Assembly: GCA_920105805.1 (NCBI GenBank)
Contig: CAKKTI010000207.1
Coordinates: 1 to 36,625 of the forward strand
Direction: 5' to 3'
Origin: Condylostoma magnum
Taxonomy: Eukaryota > Ciliophora > Heterotrichea > Heterotrichida > Condylostomatidae
DNA length: 36,625 nucleotides
The position numbers and the translations under genes were made by a program. Below are positions 1 to 12,378 of this stretch, one piece after another (positions within the stretch are counted from its first letter, which is position 1; every line of letters begins with the position of its first letter). Below the pieces are notes generated by a model. That model was not told the origin of the DNA. It did no database searches and worked only from the letters and a program-made list of their open reading frames with translations.

Positions 1-357
1 TTTTTTTTTTTTTCCTTAATAGCCTTCTTATACCATTAATCCATTGTGTTAAATTATATTGGTTAGTTTTCTAATGTGTGGTATCATAAGTTCAATAAAT
101 ACTCCTAAGTAATCTGTAATTTAAGCTATTTTTGCTTAGTTTACATTAGTATCTTTGATTTATTACAGTGTATTTAGTAGCATTTCAGCATAATTGAAGC
201 CTTATTTCTAATTTATCAATTTCAGAATAATTGCAATAAAATCTTACATAAGAGAAAGTATTGGGAGTTATAGCTTAAGATTATCTATTGAATGCTTTTA
301 TATATTCCTAGATAGAAGAGAATTTACTGAGATTAAGAGTATATTTTCTAATTCCAT
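1..357 (-). CDS. Partial small helical protein, runs off the window
   Basis: Reading the minus strand from ATG at 357 with TAA/TAG as Gln gives a coherent frame beginning MELENILLISVNSLLSR. It continues with Gln/Ile/Leu/Lys-rich amphipathic helices (for example NYAEMLLNTLQQIKDTN and DYLGVFIELMIPHIRK) for about 119 residues to the window edge. The last codons run into a pure A tract on this strand (the poly-T at 1-13), so the C-terminus is a lysine run or an assembly edge. The gene follows the giant surface-protein gene on the same strand, about 80 bases below that gene's TGA. I do not recognise a family. The frame is called from its balanced composition, good ATG and helical pattern. The other two minus frames look less protein-like but are also open. 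Confidence 0.5.
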
Positions 358-439
358 GTTTTTAGAAACTGTATTAATTGTATATATTCATCTTACTTAA
401 ATATGATATATCAATTAAATATTATAATCACACTAGAAT

Positions 440-3400
440 TCATTGTTTTATGAAATTACTAAACTACCTACGATACATTAGAATACTTTCTTCTGATTCG
501 TCTAAATACAGAATATCTCGACTATTATTTGATAATAATGAAACTTACTCCTTATATTTAATTTTAGGTGTAATTTTCTACTCGTTCTAATTTAAATGAA
601 TTAAATCTGGAGAGATTCTATATTGTTAATCATCTAGAGAGTTCTAATGAATATTGGGATCTATCCCATAATGTTCTGCTAAATCCCTATGTCTTAGTAT
701 ATACCTATAAATAGTATAAACACTATATGGAGGCTTACTAGAATAATTGATATTAAAGCTTTACCTTTTATCCATTTTTCAAAATAGGGTGTAAATCTTC
801 TGAGCATCTTTATGAATAGTATGCCAACTATATCTTTATACCAACAAATTGTTAGCAAAGCTATCATTAACGTTCTTATATGCCTGGAACTTTCTCTTCA
901 GAAATGGTATCTTCTGTATAATTTCTTTGATATACACAGTTAGAATAAGAACCAGCCAATACATCATAAAATAGATGTTTATTCCCACGATACAAGCAAA
1001 GAATATTATCTCTCCTGTTTTGTCTAAATTACCGATTAAGTAGTACAATCCTGAATAAATAGTAACACATGTTACCAAGATAGAGCGAACTTCTAGCTCA
1101 TTTAAATTCTAAGCTGCATAAGGCATCACTTTATACTGTATTTGCAAGGATAGTATCAATACAATCATTACAGTAAGGGCTTATATCGGGATACTGTTAT
1201 TAAGCATAAATACAGAAATTGATATTATAGCTATCTTTCTATACAGTATCACAAACTCCCAGTAATATCTTATAGGTGAGTATCCATGTATCAAATATCC
1301 AAATTATTTCTTGAATCCTATTTCGTCTGTGTGCTTTCTATTCTTTACTAAGAAAATCAAAACTATCATTGGAGCTAATATAACCCATACTATTATACTA
1401 GGAATTCCTACTATTTGGCTATATAATAAATGGTCATCTTCCCAGCACTGAATATTCATAAAATCAGTCACCCAATACTCATCTGGCTCAATTTCAGTGC
1501 ATGCAAACAAGGCAAACATAACCTCAACTAAATTTGGATGAGTTAGGAAGAACAATATGATTATACTACAAACAAGCTCTTATTTCAAGTAAGATGTATT
1601 CCTTTTGAGCATTGATATTGGCCCCCAGACCAAAAAGGGTAATAATACGAGTAGTAATGGAAACAAACTCATCATTGTAACTTTTATAAAGTAAACGTCT
1701 GATGGAGAAGTTTAACCATCATTAGCCAAAAAGCAATCAAAAGAGAAAATCTGCATTGTTATTGATCCTGCTTGCTCTTGAACTATAAATAAGGATAGTA
1801 CCAAATCTGGCCAGTTAAGCTTAAATGTTGAGGTTAGGTTTACTAATTGTAGATAGTTTACAAATATTTTCAAGTAAACTGAGGTTAATGATTTGGGATA
1901 TATTGCACTTTTAAGCGTAGTTTTGATTATAAAAATCACTACTATAATAACAATCACAGCAATAAAAGAAATTCTTACTATATTCAATGCCATTTCAGGG
2001 CAAATAGTACATTAGTTTTTAGAAGTTCTAAAGTAGTCTTCCTGGCAAGATTAGCACATATTTCCCTTGTATCCATCCTCACATTCTCCAGTATATGATA
2101 ATAAAGGAGGTTATGGAGATCCTATACATGCCAAAGGATTAGGACACGAAAAGAAAGTATCAGTATATCTATTAGCTCTCCAATACTCAGATTTAGGAAC
2201 CATAGTCCAATTCCCATAGCAAGTAGCTTCACTTAAACAATCCTAACACGGTACTTATGGATCTAAACTATACTATCCACTTTCGCATATTCTGCAAGCC
2301 TTGTCCACTTAACTTTCCCCCATTTAGCATTCTCTCAATTCAATATTAATCTTAGTTACACTCTCAAATAAATCTTAAAAGTTTGGATTACTTTCAATAG
2401 TAGGAGTAAATACATCTAATTAAAACTCAGTGTCTGGCTAAGCAGTAACTATAAAAGAGTCAAACTCACATATTCCTTCATTAGCCTAAGTTTTAATAGT
2501 TCCAGATAGAACAATGTTTTATGAATCTGTTGAAACTAATTAGCATTCACTTGAATTATCTGATTTTATTAATTAATCAAATAAGTCAAAGAAACCAACT
2601 TATAATTTTTGACTTGCCAATTGTCCACTTGCTAGATTCAATAGATTACCTTCTTATAGTAATCTTCCAGTTGGCTTTAAGTTTACAGCAAATAAGCTAT
2701 TGTTATCTCCATATAAGGCTTGATTCTTCTCAAATGTATTATTGTCGTCTATCCTTGCAATTAAGTTATTTCAATCACATGCTCCTCCATTTCTTGTAGC
2801 CTTGTTATTAATAAACTAATTCCTATCTAGTTCTATTGTACAGTTCTCAAATATACTACAGTAGAAAAAGGTAGCTCCTCCATCTCCATCGTATAAGTAA
2901 TCATCATTCTATGCAACTGCAGAATTATCCCTGAAAATATTATTAGAAAGCGTTAAATCAATATTTTATGTAAAAACTCCTCCAGCATTATTTGCACTAT
3001 TTCTCTCAAAGGTAGAATTTGAAATAGTAGTAGCACTGTCAAATTTAACATCACTAATCAAATATATCACACCACCTGAATATGCTGAGTTGTTATTGAA
3101 CTAAGTATTATCTATAAGAAATCGTGAGCATTAGTTACAGAATACAGCACCTCCATACTGATTACTATTATATTCAAAGGAAGAATCAGTAATTGTAATC
3201 TGATTTAAACTTATCCCATAAATAGAGCCTTAAGTAATCTGATTAAATTATGTATTTCCAATTGTTAACCAGCTATCTTAAGCCTAGATTACTCCACCTT
3301 ATGTTGTAGCTTAACACTCATTGAATTATGAATTGTAAATTTCCACTTAAGATGCTTGTATTGATTGAATTACTCCTCCAATTGAGGCTTTAAGATTATG

Positions 3401-6400
3401 AAATTAGGAGTTATTAATCTATAAAGTGCTATCTATAAGGGAAATAGCACCCCCGGCACTATCAGCTTCTAAATCATGAATTTTAGAGTTAATTATAGAA
3501 ATTTTACTTGAAGTAGAAGCCCTAATTGCTATACCATTATATCCTTTTTAATGAGATATTTCACTATCATCTATCATAATGTTTGATAAATTGAGTATAA
3601 TACAAGATGATAGATTAACTTACTCATTTCTAGCTATAGTTGATCGTCTTATAACTAAATCTGCATCTATTAATACAATGCTACCTATATCATTAGATTG
3701 GTTTCCACTTATATAGCAATCCTCTAAGATCGATTATGTTGCTGATGTTCCTGATATGAAAATAACAGACCCTTTATTAGTACTTGTGTTTTAGATAATT
3801 GATGAATTCCTCACTTCAAATTTGGATTATTGTTCTATATAGATAAAACCTCCTTTATTCTACGATGCATTCCTCTCTATTGTTAGGTTTTCTGCGACGA
3901 GCTATGAAAAGCCATTGATTTGAAATACTCCTCCTTCTAATTTTACAGTATTTGATTTGAATTATGAGTTTGTCATTGTTACTTCAGATTCATTACGTAT
4001 CTAAATAACCCCTCCGCTATACAAATTGCTGTTATTTTCATACAGGCTGCCATCATCAAATAGTTAAGTAAAGTTGACTACTAATATAGCGCCTTGGTTT
4101 CTGATAATATGCAAGTTTTGAGTGAAGAGTTATGCTATTGATGTTAAACTTGATAATTAGAGAAAAGTTTATCCTATATTTGATTCTATTTTGATGTTAT
4201 CTAATGTTAGTTTAGCTGAGTGGAGATCAAAGCTATCAAAAGTGGCTAAAATACCTGATACTATTTCTCCTGAGTTATTGGATATTGTAGAGTCACTTAT
4301 CAATAGATTACCTTATGAGTGCTTTAGGTAAATTGAGCCACCTTCATTTGAAATATTACCATTTATAGTAGAATTAGTTATATAGGACTCATTGCTTAGG
4401 CTACAATCATCTTGTATATATATTGCTGATCCATTTCTAGCTTCATTTTAAACTATTTCAACATCTTTTATGATAAGTACCAACTCTACTATTTTTGAAT
4501 CATTCTATATATAAAGACCACCTCCATTTAAGTAAGAGGTATTACTTTTAAGCACAGAGTTCTATAGTGTAAATGAATTGGTGCTTGCTTATAGACTTTA
4601 GGCATACATTATAGCACCTGCATCAATTTCTGTAGCATTGTTTCCTTCAAAATGACAGTTGTCTAATAGAATGTCTAAAATAAAACTTAGATATAAAGCT
4701 CCTCCATTCCCGCCTAAGTTATTCATAAAGTTAGCATTTATTACTGCCATTGTAGATTCTGAGTTTTATATCATTATTGCTCCATAACCCTTTTTACTTG
4801 AATTCGTACATTCTTATACCATCAGTTGATTTATTGTTAGATTTTCAAAACTAGATATGAATAAAGCAGATGATAAATCATTGGATGTACTTATTTGCTT
4901 AAATGTGACTTCTTCTAAGGTTAAACTTCCAGTATGATTTACAATTGATAATCCTGCTATTTGACCAGAGTTATTGATTTGTTGAAATCTAGAATTTGCT
5001 AGAGTTAGATTATGTGTACTGGAAAAGCTAATTATTGGAGAGATTGATTCATTTTCTTGTACTGATATCTACTATTCTATATATAACTCATCATTTTAAA
5101 TGAATAGATCGATTGTGTAGGAGTTAACATTATTTTCAGTTATATTAGAATCTTAAATTTATAAGTTTTCTACCTCTATATTTGTATATCTTTAAGTATT
5201 TATGAGTCCTAAGTCATTGTTTTTGAAATCGTCCACACTTCAATCTTTTATCTGCAAGTATTTAGTTGGTATTGTTGCTATGATGTCATTTCCTTCTATA
5301 CTTAAAGTTATTTCTTGGTCATTTTTAGGAATTGAAGCAGATGAGTCGGGAGTAATATTCAAAAATGAACCACCAATTTATACAACTTATTGTATATCGA
5401 AGTTTGTTAGTACAATATTCTATATGTCCCTTTAAAAGCCAAACTCAAAAGCTGAATTGGTAAAAGTGGTATTCAGGATATCAATTTAGTCAAATAGGAC
5501 ATGAACTAAATAGTGGTCTTCCAGTAGATTTGTTTAAGGATTGTAATTATTCGATATGGTAAATTCGTTGGAGCTAGAGGCAAATAGAGAGCTTAGTATA
5601 TTTTGATCTATTGTAATATTCTCAAAACTTGCTTACTTGGATTTCTATACTGCAAATAGACTTGTCCCCGATACTAAGTTATTCCTAAATTCAACATTTT
5701 TAATTTCTATTGTATCCATTCCTTATACTAATAAAAACCCAGGTAAAGTGAGATCGCTAGATACTTCGTACCCATTATTCAGCATTTCAACAGTTCCTCC
5801 ATTGTAGACTAACTTACCACATCCATATGGCTCAATTTCACACTACAGCTGTATAATTAAGGCAGAATTTGAGTTCATCGCTACTTAGTTATTCATAAAA
5901 TCCACATTTATAAGCTCTATTTCAGTTTACATCAATTCGATTATTGCTCTATTTTGACTTCTGAAGTTCTTAAATGTTACATTTTCTAAAAGAATCTTGG
6001 TGTTATTTGAACCGGTAATAAAGGATTTGTCGTTGAAATAATTGCAATCTGATTATTATGCAAAGGATCCCTCAGCAATTTCTTTGTTTCTATCGTCAAC
6101 AAATGTATTGTTTATTACTTTAATGTTAGGACAGTAGAAGCATTCGTTACATCCTAGAGAAAACTATGCATTGAAAACTATATCCTTCATTATAAGCTGG
6201 CCCTGATTTACTTCAATTTGCATTTTAGGATCTACTAATACTTCAACTGGATTATCAGAGCACCCTTCAATATTTTCAAATTTTTCACATAAAAGTGTCT
6301 CAATTACGATTTATTCTGCAAAAAGCTCCTATGAGGGTCTAAAATCATCTATAACATACTAAGTCATAGCCTAAGATATAGGATAAAATTGAATTGATCC

Positions 6401-7777
6401 TTTTAGTAAATAGATTTTAGCATATGAGCTATAAATTCTTAAAACTGCTTCGCTTAAACTTAAAAAGGGATTCTCTATAGTTCCTTCTTCAGTTGAATTG
6501 GGATTATCTCCTACATAAAAGATAACTGGCTCTTCTATTGTGCTTAAATCTTCCTCTGGTACACAAATCTTAGGAGTTGTTCAAAATGACTTAAATCCTA
6601 TAGGGCACTCATCTACGCATTTTCCATAATATTATCATAACCAGTCATCTAAGCAACCTATGCAAGTATCTTGAATACCATGTAAGCAAGGAGTTTTTCC
6701 TGTATAATAATCACAACTCCCTAATGAAAAACCGCACTCTAGTATATTACATTCTTATGAGCAGACATGGTTATACCATGATAAGACTAAATTGCAGGTT
6801 GGACTTTCTTGCTAACATTGTGTAATACTTCAATTATATGTTCAGTCTTTTCTAAAAATTTAGACAGTGTAGGCTGCATTCTTAAACAAGACTTTTTCAC
6901 ATTCTGTATCTCAATTGCACTATGGTACAATGCATTCAGGATAACATTTTCCAAGTTTTGTACTATCACACCCAGGGGCACATTCTCCACAATCTTCTCC
7001 GTCATACTAACAATCTCTGACCCAGCAAGCATCATCACATTCCCCATTACCTACCATATCATTAAAGCAATCTACAGCACAATAATCCTTACAATCTTCC
7101 TCTTCCCCAAAACAACTGAAACACTCATTCTAGCATACTCCATCTCCCAACATTTCAGGAAAACAACCAAAGGCACATAAGCACATTTATCAATCATACT
7201 CACAACTTTCTGTATTGCAAACTTCATCACATTGATCATTCTCAAGTAACCAAGTATGGCATCCAGGATTACATTCTAAATCCTAACAATCTCCTCAATC
7301 TGCATTGCAATCAATATTATAGCACTCCTGATTGCACTCTCCATCTCCAATCATATCAGTAAAGCACCCACTTGAGCAATCTCCGCAGTTATAATTATCA
7401 AACCTACAGGTAAGATTATTACATTCTTGATCACATTGATCATTTTCTAGAAATTCATAAGTGCATCCAGAAGTGCAGACTCCGCAGTCTCCGAAATCAA
7501 ATCCACATTCTTTATAATCGCATTATGGATCACATGCTCCATCTCTTAGGAGACTTAAATCACAGCCTTGATCTTCACATCGGATTTAACAGTCAAATAT
7601 CGGCTATCCTTCACTAGGTGAACTTAATTATAAGTCAAAATTACACCAGAAGTTCATACATGTTGGAATGCACTAGCCATCACCTATCTAATTATATTTT
7701 ACTCAGATACTTAAGCAATCTATGTTGCAATAATCTTCTCCCTTGGCTGACAGCAAAAGAATTAAAAGAAAAGCCAT
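440..7777 (-). CDS. Giant beta-helix surface protein with Lin/Notch-like repeats and multi-pass C-terminus
   Basis: One frame of 2446 codons runs from ATG at 7777 to TGA at 440-442; all segments checked keep the same phase, so no intron is needed. Residues 1 to about 18 are a signal peptide (MAFLLILLLLSAKGEDYC). Up to about residue 350 the chain is Cys-rich with Lin/Notch-type modules (GDGECNQECYNIDCNAD, GNGECDDACWVRDCQYD, CNWDTEC with Trp from TGA). From about 422 (GDNPNSTEEGTIENPFLSL) to about 1800 it is a long parallel beta-helix of the pectin-lyase/PbH1 type, full of short NITxxN and FxxN strands. An EGF-like module (CEDGYKGNMCQSC) leads into several membrane helices from about residue 1929, including the IPSIIVWVILAP segment typical of large ciliate Cys-rich membrane proteins. 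A soluble tail of about 110 residues follows. Probably a cell-surface or cortical protein; its ligand is unknown. Confidence 0.88.
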
Positions 7778-7849
7778 TTATATATGCTATAGTAAAAAGT
7801 TTATAAGTATGGAGGAACATTTTACGGTAAAATAAAAGGAATTATAGCC

Positions 7850-8542
7850 CCATAAGTGTCTATTCTAATTGTTAATCTTGATCTTACTTTCTCCTATAAA
7901 ACTGAAGCCTATTATTCGGTTATGGACTTTATAATTCTCATCTCTTTGTTACCGCATCTTTAAAGGTGGGGAGCTACTTTACTTAGTATTTAATGTGTTC
8001 TCCACTTCCTCCACAGCTCTTGTGAAATTAACTATTGATAATTTCATAAGCTATTGAATCATTCTATTAGTTTCTCATTCGATCTTATGGAAAGAATCCA
8101 GTATACTACTTCTAAAAAGTTTAATAGTTTATAAAGTAATCTTAGCTAATGTTTAGGATTTTAATCATTTTGATATCGTATCTTCCTAGAAAATTTTAAA
8201 TTAAGGTTTTATTGGAATTTAGCAAGTAATCAGAGGTATTTGGCTTATTCTAAGTTATTTTTTGTATTAGATGCTTTCACAAGCATTTAACCGCTTAGAA
8301 TACTTATTACTTGGTTCATACAGGCCATTTTACGTTTATATGTAAAAGTGTTTAAAATTAACTTAAGAAATTTGGTTTGCGACAATTAGCTTAGTACAGT
8401 TTTAAATTTGTATGTTATCATTAAATTGATATTTCAGGCTTGATGCTGAATTCTAATTAATGTATTATTGCCCCAATACTGACATTTGATATCATGTTAG
8501 TATAGCGTTAGATAAGCTTAAAACACATAGTTTAGTATACAT
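7850..8542 (-). pseudogene. Coding-like stretch resembling the N-terminus of the 36-kb WD40 gene
   Basis: The minus frame in phase with the downstream giant gene reads as plausible protein: ILTWYQMSVLGQQYINQN near its start, then helical text ending FTRAVEEVENTLN near 8000. The last third resembles the helical N-terminus of the WD40 protein at 35423-36625 (compare NSMRAVEKAGEYI there). No WD40 blades follow; instead the signal peptide of the giant gene starts at 7777. It may be a decayed paralogue fragment, a small separate gene, or chance, since this code leaves every frame open. The frame could be joined without a stop to the giant gene, but the signal peptide argues against that. Confidence 0.27.
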
Positions 8543-8999
8543 TGAACCAATTACTTTGATTCCTTCAATCCATCTACATTTACTTAATTATATATATTAT
8601 AATTATTAAGCTTTTATAAATCATACAATTTTGTATATTTACCATCCTGTTATATTTAATATACTAATTGACCTAGCAATTTTGACAATTATCAGCACTA
8701 GGTATTTTATAATCTTCAATTTAAAGACAATTTACAATTACATCTATAAATCTTTCAGCATATTAAAAATTTAATTGATTTTGCAATATCTTTGATTTCT
8801 TTATAGCTTATACTGTATATAAATTAGGCTAAATAATCTGTTTATTTTTTATCCTCTATCTAATTAGGGCATATATAAAATGAATTGATACAATAAACCA
8901 TCTCTCTTGCCTTACTTTCTATCAAAGAAGGAAATCATTAAAGGATTTCCAACTCTCCCAACTGTCTTAAAGGAAAATTTACCTAATACACTATTGAGA
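8543..8999. other. AT-rich stretch, no supported gene
   Basis: Low-complexity AT-rich DNA. Minus-strand frames stay open through it, but the amino-acid text is Ile/Lys/Gln/Tyr-rich and carries no recognisable motif. I see no RNA gene or terminal repeats. Confidence 0.4.
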
Positions 9000-9350
9000 T
9001 AATAGAAAATATCCTCTATTGACGGTAATAGAGTAGTTAGTGGAAATTTTGATAACACTGTGTCTGTGGGATTTATAAGATCCAAACAATGATAGAGAAA
9101 TTGGAAGGCATAATGGATTTGGCAAAGAATGTTTGTATTGATGGTAATAGAGTAGTTAGTGGAGATGAAGATTGAACTGTGCGAATTTGAGATTTAGAAA
9201 ATCTAAACAATAATCAGATTCTATTTCAATGCAGAAATCCAATTCTAATAATGGCTTTAAATAACTAAATTGCTTTATGTGTAGAAGGTTATGGTTTAAA
9301 TTATTAATATAGAATAATGCACTGGAGGCTAAATTAGGCTAATTATTAGT
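9000..9350 (+). pseudogene. Broken WD40 propeller fragment
   Basis: This plus-strand fragment resembles the last blades of the minus-strand WD40 genes nearby. It reads SIDGNRVVSGNFDNTV, then after a phase change a diverged WDL-linker (the DNA for DPNNDREIGRHN), then after another phase change NVCIDGNRVVSGDEDWTVRI and IMHWRLNQ. The end parallels the YWSLD ending of the intact paralogues. Two frameshifts lie within about 120 bases (near 9065 and 9122), and there is no N-terminal domain and no start, so it is a dead partial copy. It sits in the opposite orientation to the intact family members. Confidence 0.72.
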
Positions 9351-9421
9351 TAAAAGGTGCTATTTTATCTTTATCATCTGTTTGATATATTCAGCCTATT
9401 TATCATACTCTGCAGTATTTA

Positions 9422-9970
9422 ATGAGATTTCAGTACAAAGCATAAGCCTTTTCTATTGAATTGAAGAAGATTATAGATTTGATATTATCTTTCGGAGCAG
9501 TTTTAAGAGCTGTAAATCATCTTATAAACTTATTCATGCATAGATAGGTAACGTAATTTCTGATTATTGATACATTCTGTTAAAATATTAAAACAAATTT
9601 TGGGAAGTGTCAAATCGATGCGAATTTGAATAAAGTTCAAATTCTATCAGAAATAGTACTATAACTAACAGAGTAAAGCTGGCTAATTGTTGATAATGCA
9701 TCTCCTGATAGTATTATTTCAGATTATATGTTTAGACTGATATATGGAGTTATTATATGTGATAACTCACAGGTATTAATAGATAGCATTCTTTGATGAT
9801 TCTGTATATTTGACATATAATAAACTGTTGTTAATTTGGGCAATATTTATTAGTATGTTTAAATGACCTTTCCAATAATTAAACAGTTGTATGAATTGAT
9901 TAAACTCTTTTATCATAACATTTTTAAAACTTTCCAATTTAATTGGATTTTAGATAGTAAAATTATAAGA
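9422..9970 (+). pseudogene. Importin-alpha-like ARM-repeat fragment
   Basis: The plus frame starting at 9422 contains ARM-repeat text resembling the C-terminal half of importin alpha (the karyopherin that carries NLS cargo). SFGAVLRAVNHLINL recalls the LRAVGNI region; CQIDANLNK recalls QAVIDANL; EQSWLIVDNAS recalls the EACWAISNAS helix; and ICDNSQVLIDSIL recalls the ADNKIIEVTLDAL helix. The frame stays open past 10000 but loses the resemblance. Only about 180 residues of a family of roughly 530 are present and the key Asn/Trp ladder is partly lost, so it is a truncated relic or a strongly diverged ARM protein. The identification rests on motif memory, not on an alignment. Confidence 0.38.
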
Positions 9971-10359
9971 GATGTAAGAAATGGGTTAATACTAAAATTA
10001 AATGATAATATAAAGTAGTCTATATGTTAAATATAATTTATCAATAAAACTAATCTTTGAATTTCTTATTGGTAAAGTCAATAGCAAACCACTAGTAAAC
10101 TTGTTAAATAAGGCAAATGGACTTGCATTTTATGACAATTATGTAATATAAGCAAGTATTATTATAATTGAAGAATTTTAAATAACTTTTGATAAATTGT
10201 ATTTGGCTTATATAAAATAGATATACAATCCGAAAATAAGTTACCTTTCTTTGTAGAATAATTTATATTAAAAAAAGAACTTTTACACTGATTAAAAATT
10301 AATTTAAACCCTTTACTATCTATGATTCTCTTTATAGTGAAATATCTCACCATAACGAT

Positions 10360-11748
10360 TCAATAAGTAACACATCTTAAGCATAAACAGAACATATATT
10401 ATAATGCAACAAGCTAAGTAAGTTATAAGGGCTTTAATAACTAATCTAAACTCCAGTACGTTATTCTTTTAGAGTTGCCTGGATTAGCACTTTCCCCAGA
10501 CACTACAATAGAATTACTTAAAGCCACAGATTTTATTTTATTTGAAGACTGAAACAAGACTCTATTGTTGCTTGGATTGACTAAATCCCAAATTCTTACA
10601 GTTCTATCATCACTCCCAGTTACTACCTTGCTGCTTTCAATGCATATGCTGGATACTGAATCATCATGTTTTCCAATCTCTCTGTTTTACTCTGGATTTG
10701 ATAAGTCCCAAAGCCTCACAGAATTATCACAGCCTCCACTCACCACCTTACTGCCTTCAATGCACACACATACTGCTAAATCATCATGCTTTCCAATCTT
10801 TCTATTGTTACTCACATTTTATACATCTCAAAGTCTAACAGTTCAATCTCAACTTGCACTAACAACTGTGTTACCTTGAATACATACACTTCTTACAGTA
10901 TTACCATGTCTTCCAATTATTCTATTGTTGTTAGGATTCGATAAGTCCCAAAGCCGCACAGTTCAATCACTACTCCCACTAGCAACTGTGTTACCTTCAA
11001 TACATACACTTGTTACCCAATCATAATGCCTGCCAATTACTTTATTATTATTTAGATTGGGTAGGTCCCAAAGTCTTACAGTTCTATCATCACTTCCGCT
11101 GATTACTTTGTTACCTTCAATGCATATGCTTCATACTTAGTCATAGTGTCCCAAAAGTTCTGTGTTGTTAATCTAATTAGATAAGTCTCACAGTTATAGA
11201 GTTCCGTCTACTTTGCCGCTAATGACTGTGCTACCTTTAATGCACAGTCCGTATATAATATCTAGATCCTCGTTTAAACATGTTGGCTGCTTTGGGGTAA
11301 TAAATATATCTTATTTACTATAATTATTTGATGTATAGTTTCTTTTAATTTAATAATAAAGCAATTTTAAGGGGTTATTTACTCTTCTTTCCAGAAGTAA
11401 TTAGTTTATTCAATTGATTGCTTTTTCATTTTTGATAATTGCTTGCATTCTTTTGATTTCTTGTATAATCTATGCATAACTTTCTCATAATGTTATCTTC
11501 TCATTTCAGTCCTTGTTGATTAAATCTTTGTAGTAGTTGAGGGCCTATAGCAAAATTTTTGTATAAAGCATAGGTTCTCTTTGCTTGATTAGCCTTATAA
11601 CCATGGTTAGATATTCTTCGTCTAAAGGACTTGTTAAAAATTGAGGCTTTTTATCATCTTTAGATACAATTACATAATTAATCAGTTCTTTTATAAGTTT
11701 TTTTTCTGTTCTAAAGATTTTGAGGGTATTTTGTGGCTTTAAGTCCAT
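10360..11748 (-). CDS. WD40 seven-blade propeller protein 1 with N-terminal helical domain
   Basis: ATG at 11748 opens MDLKPQNTLKIFRTEKK, a start shared with the paralogue at 32633 (MDSRLQNIL). A helical domain of about 170 residues (DEEYLTMVIRLIKQREPML, YTKILLQALNYYK) is shared with the two other paralogues. Seven WD40 blades follow, each of about 42 residues with the cores SVCIEGNKVISGSDDRTVRL and WDLSNPNNNRIIGRH; several blade Trp residues are TGA codons (SASWDWTV, LQLWDL). The last blade ends TYWSLD. The frame then meets TAG (10441-10443, giving 435 aa) and only later TGA (10360-10362, giving 462 aa). Paralogues end at the same place, so TAG may be the real stop. Probably a protein-interaction scaffold; I know no named orthologue. 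Confidence 0.87.
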
Positions 11749-12378
11749 TTTTATAAGACCAAGTTGGACAGATTGATACAGAAATTATATAGTTGAGTGC
11801 TTTACGGTAAGATGGAGTTTTTTAATATTAATCATAGTTTTTAGCATATTAACTAGTATAAAACATGATTATAAATTAATTAATATGCTTATTATGAGTC
11901 AATCTTATAGAATAATAGTTAAGTGTAGTTCCTTTAGTATTTTTAAACCTTATTTAAGTAATATCTCAAGTATAGTTATTCCAGTAATGCTTTTGTGCAT
12001 TAAATTAGTTTATATCTACTAAATTTAATGAATATTATAATTATTATGATAAAAAGGATCAAAGTGCATCATTTAAATATAATAAGATCTTCAATTAAAT
12101 TTAATTCATGTTAAAGTATAATCAATTCTCCCATTAAAATGTATTTATTGTATCTAGATTATCACAAGTATCAAGGTTATCTATTCTAAAGTAATTATCT
12201 CTTCCTAAACGATTGAACCTTATAAAAATGAATTTACAGCCAGAAATGATATAAAACCCTTTCTTGAATTATCTACTAACAAAGCATGTCTGCTTCTTAA
12301 GTTAATCTAATTCTATAAATAAAATTTTTAAACAATTTTACACAAAATGCGTAGCTAGAATATAAAGAATCCAATGAA
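11749..12378. other. Intergenic AT-rich DNA between WD40 genes 1 and 2
   Basis: No motif, start or family resemblance was found on either strand. It separates the ATG of WD40 gene 1 from the end of WD40 gene 2, both on the minus strand, so it should hold the promoter of gene 1. Confidence 0.45.

Noticed and set aside
6787-7180. Open frames on both strands in the Cys-rich region
   Set aside because: They lie in other phases of the giant surface-protein gene, whose own frame gives the Lin/Notch Cys pattern.
7778-8879. N-terminal extension of the giant surface protein up to about 8.9 kb
   Set aside because: The frame is open, but the signal peptide at 7777 would then be internal, and open frames mean little under this code.
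9361-9545. Minus-strand reading that resembles the helical N-domain of the WD40 family
   Set aside because: A few residues (KAYALYW) recall the family, but the plus-strand ARM-type reading of the same bases matches its family better and continues in frame for longer.
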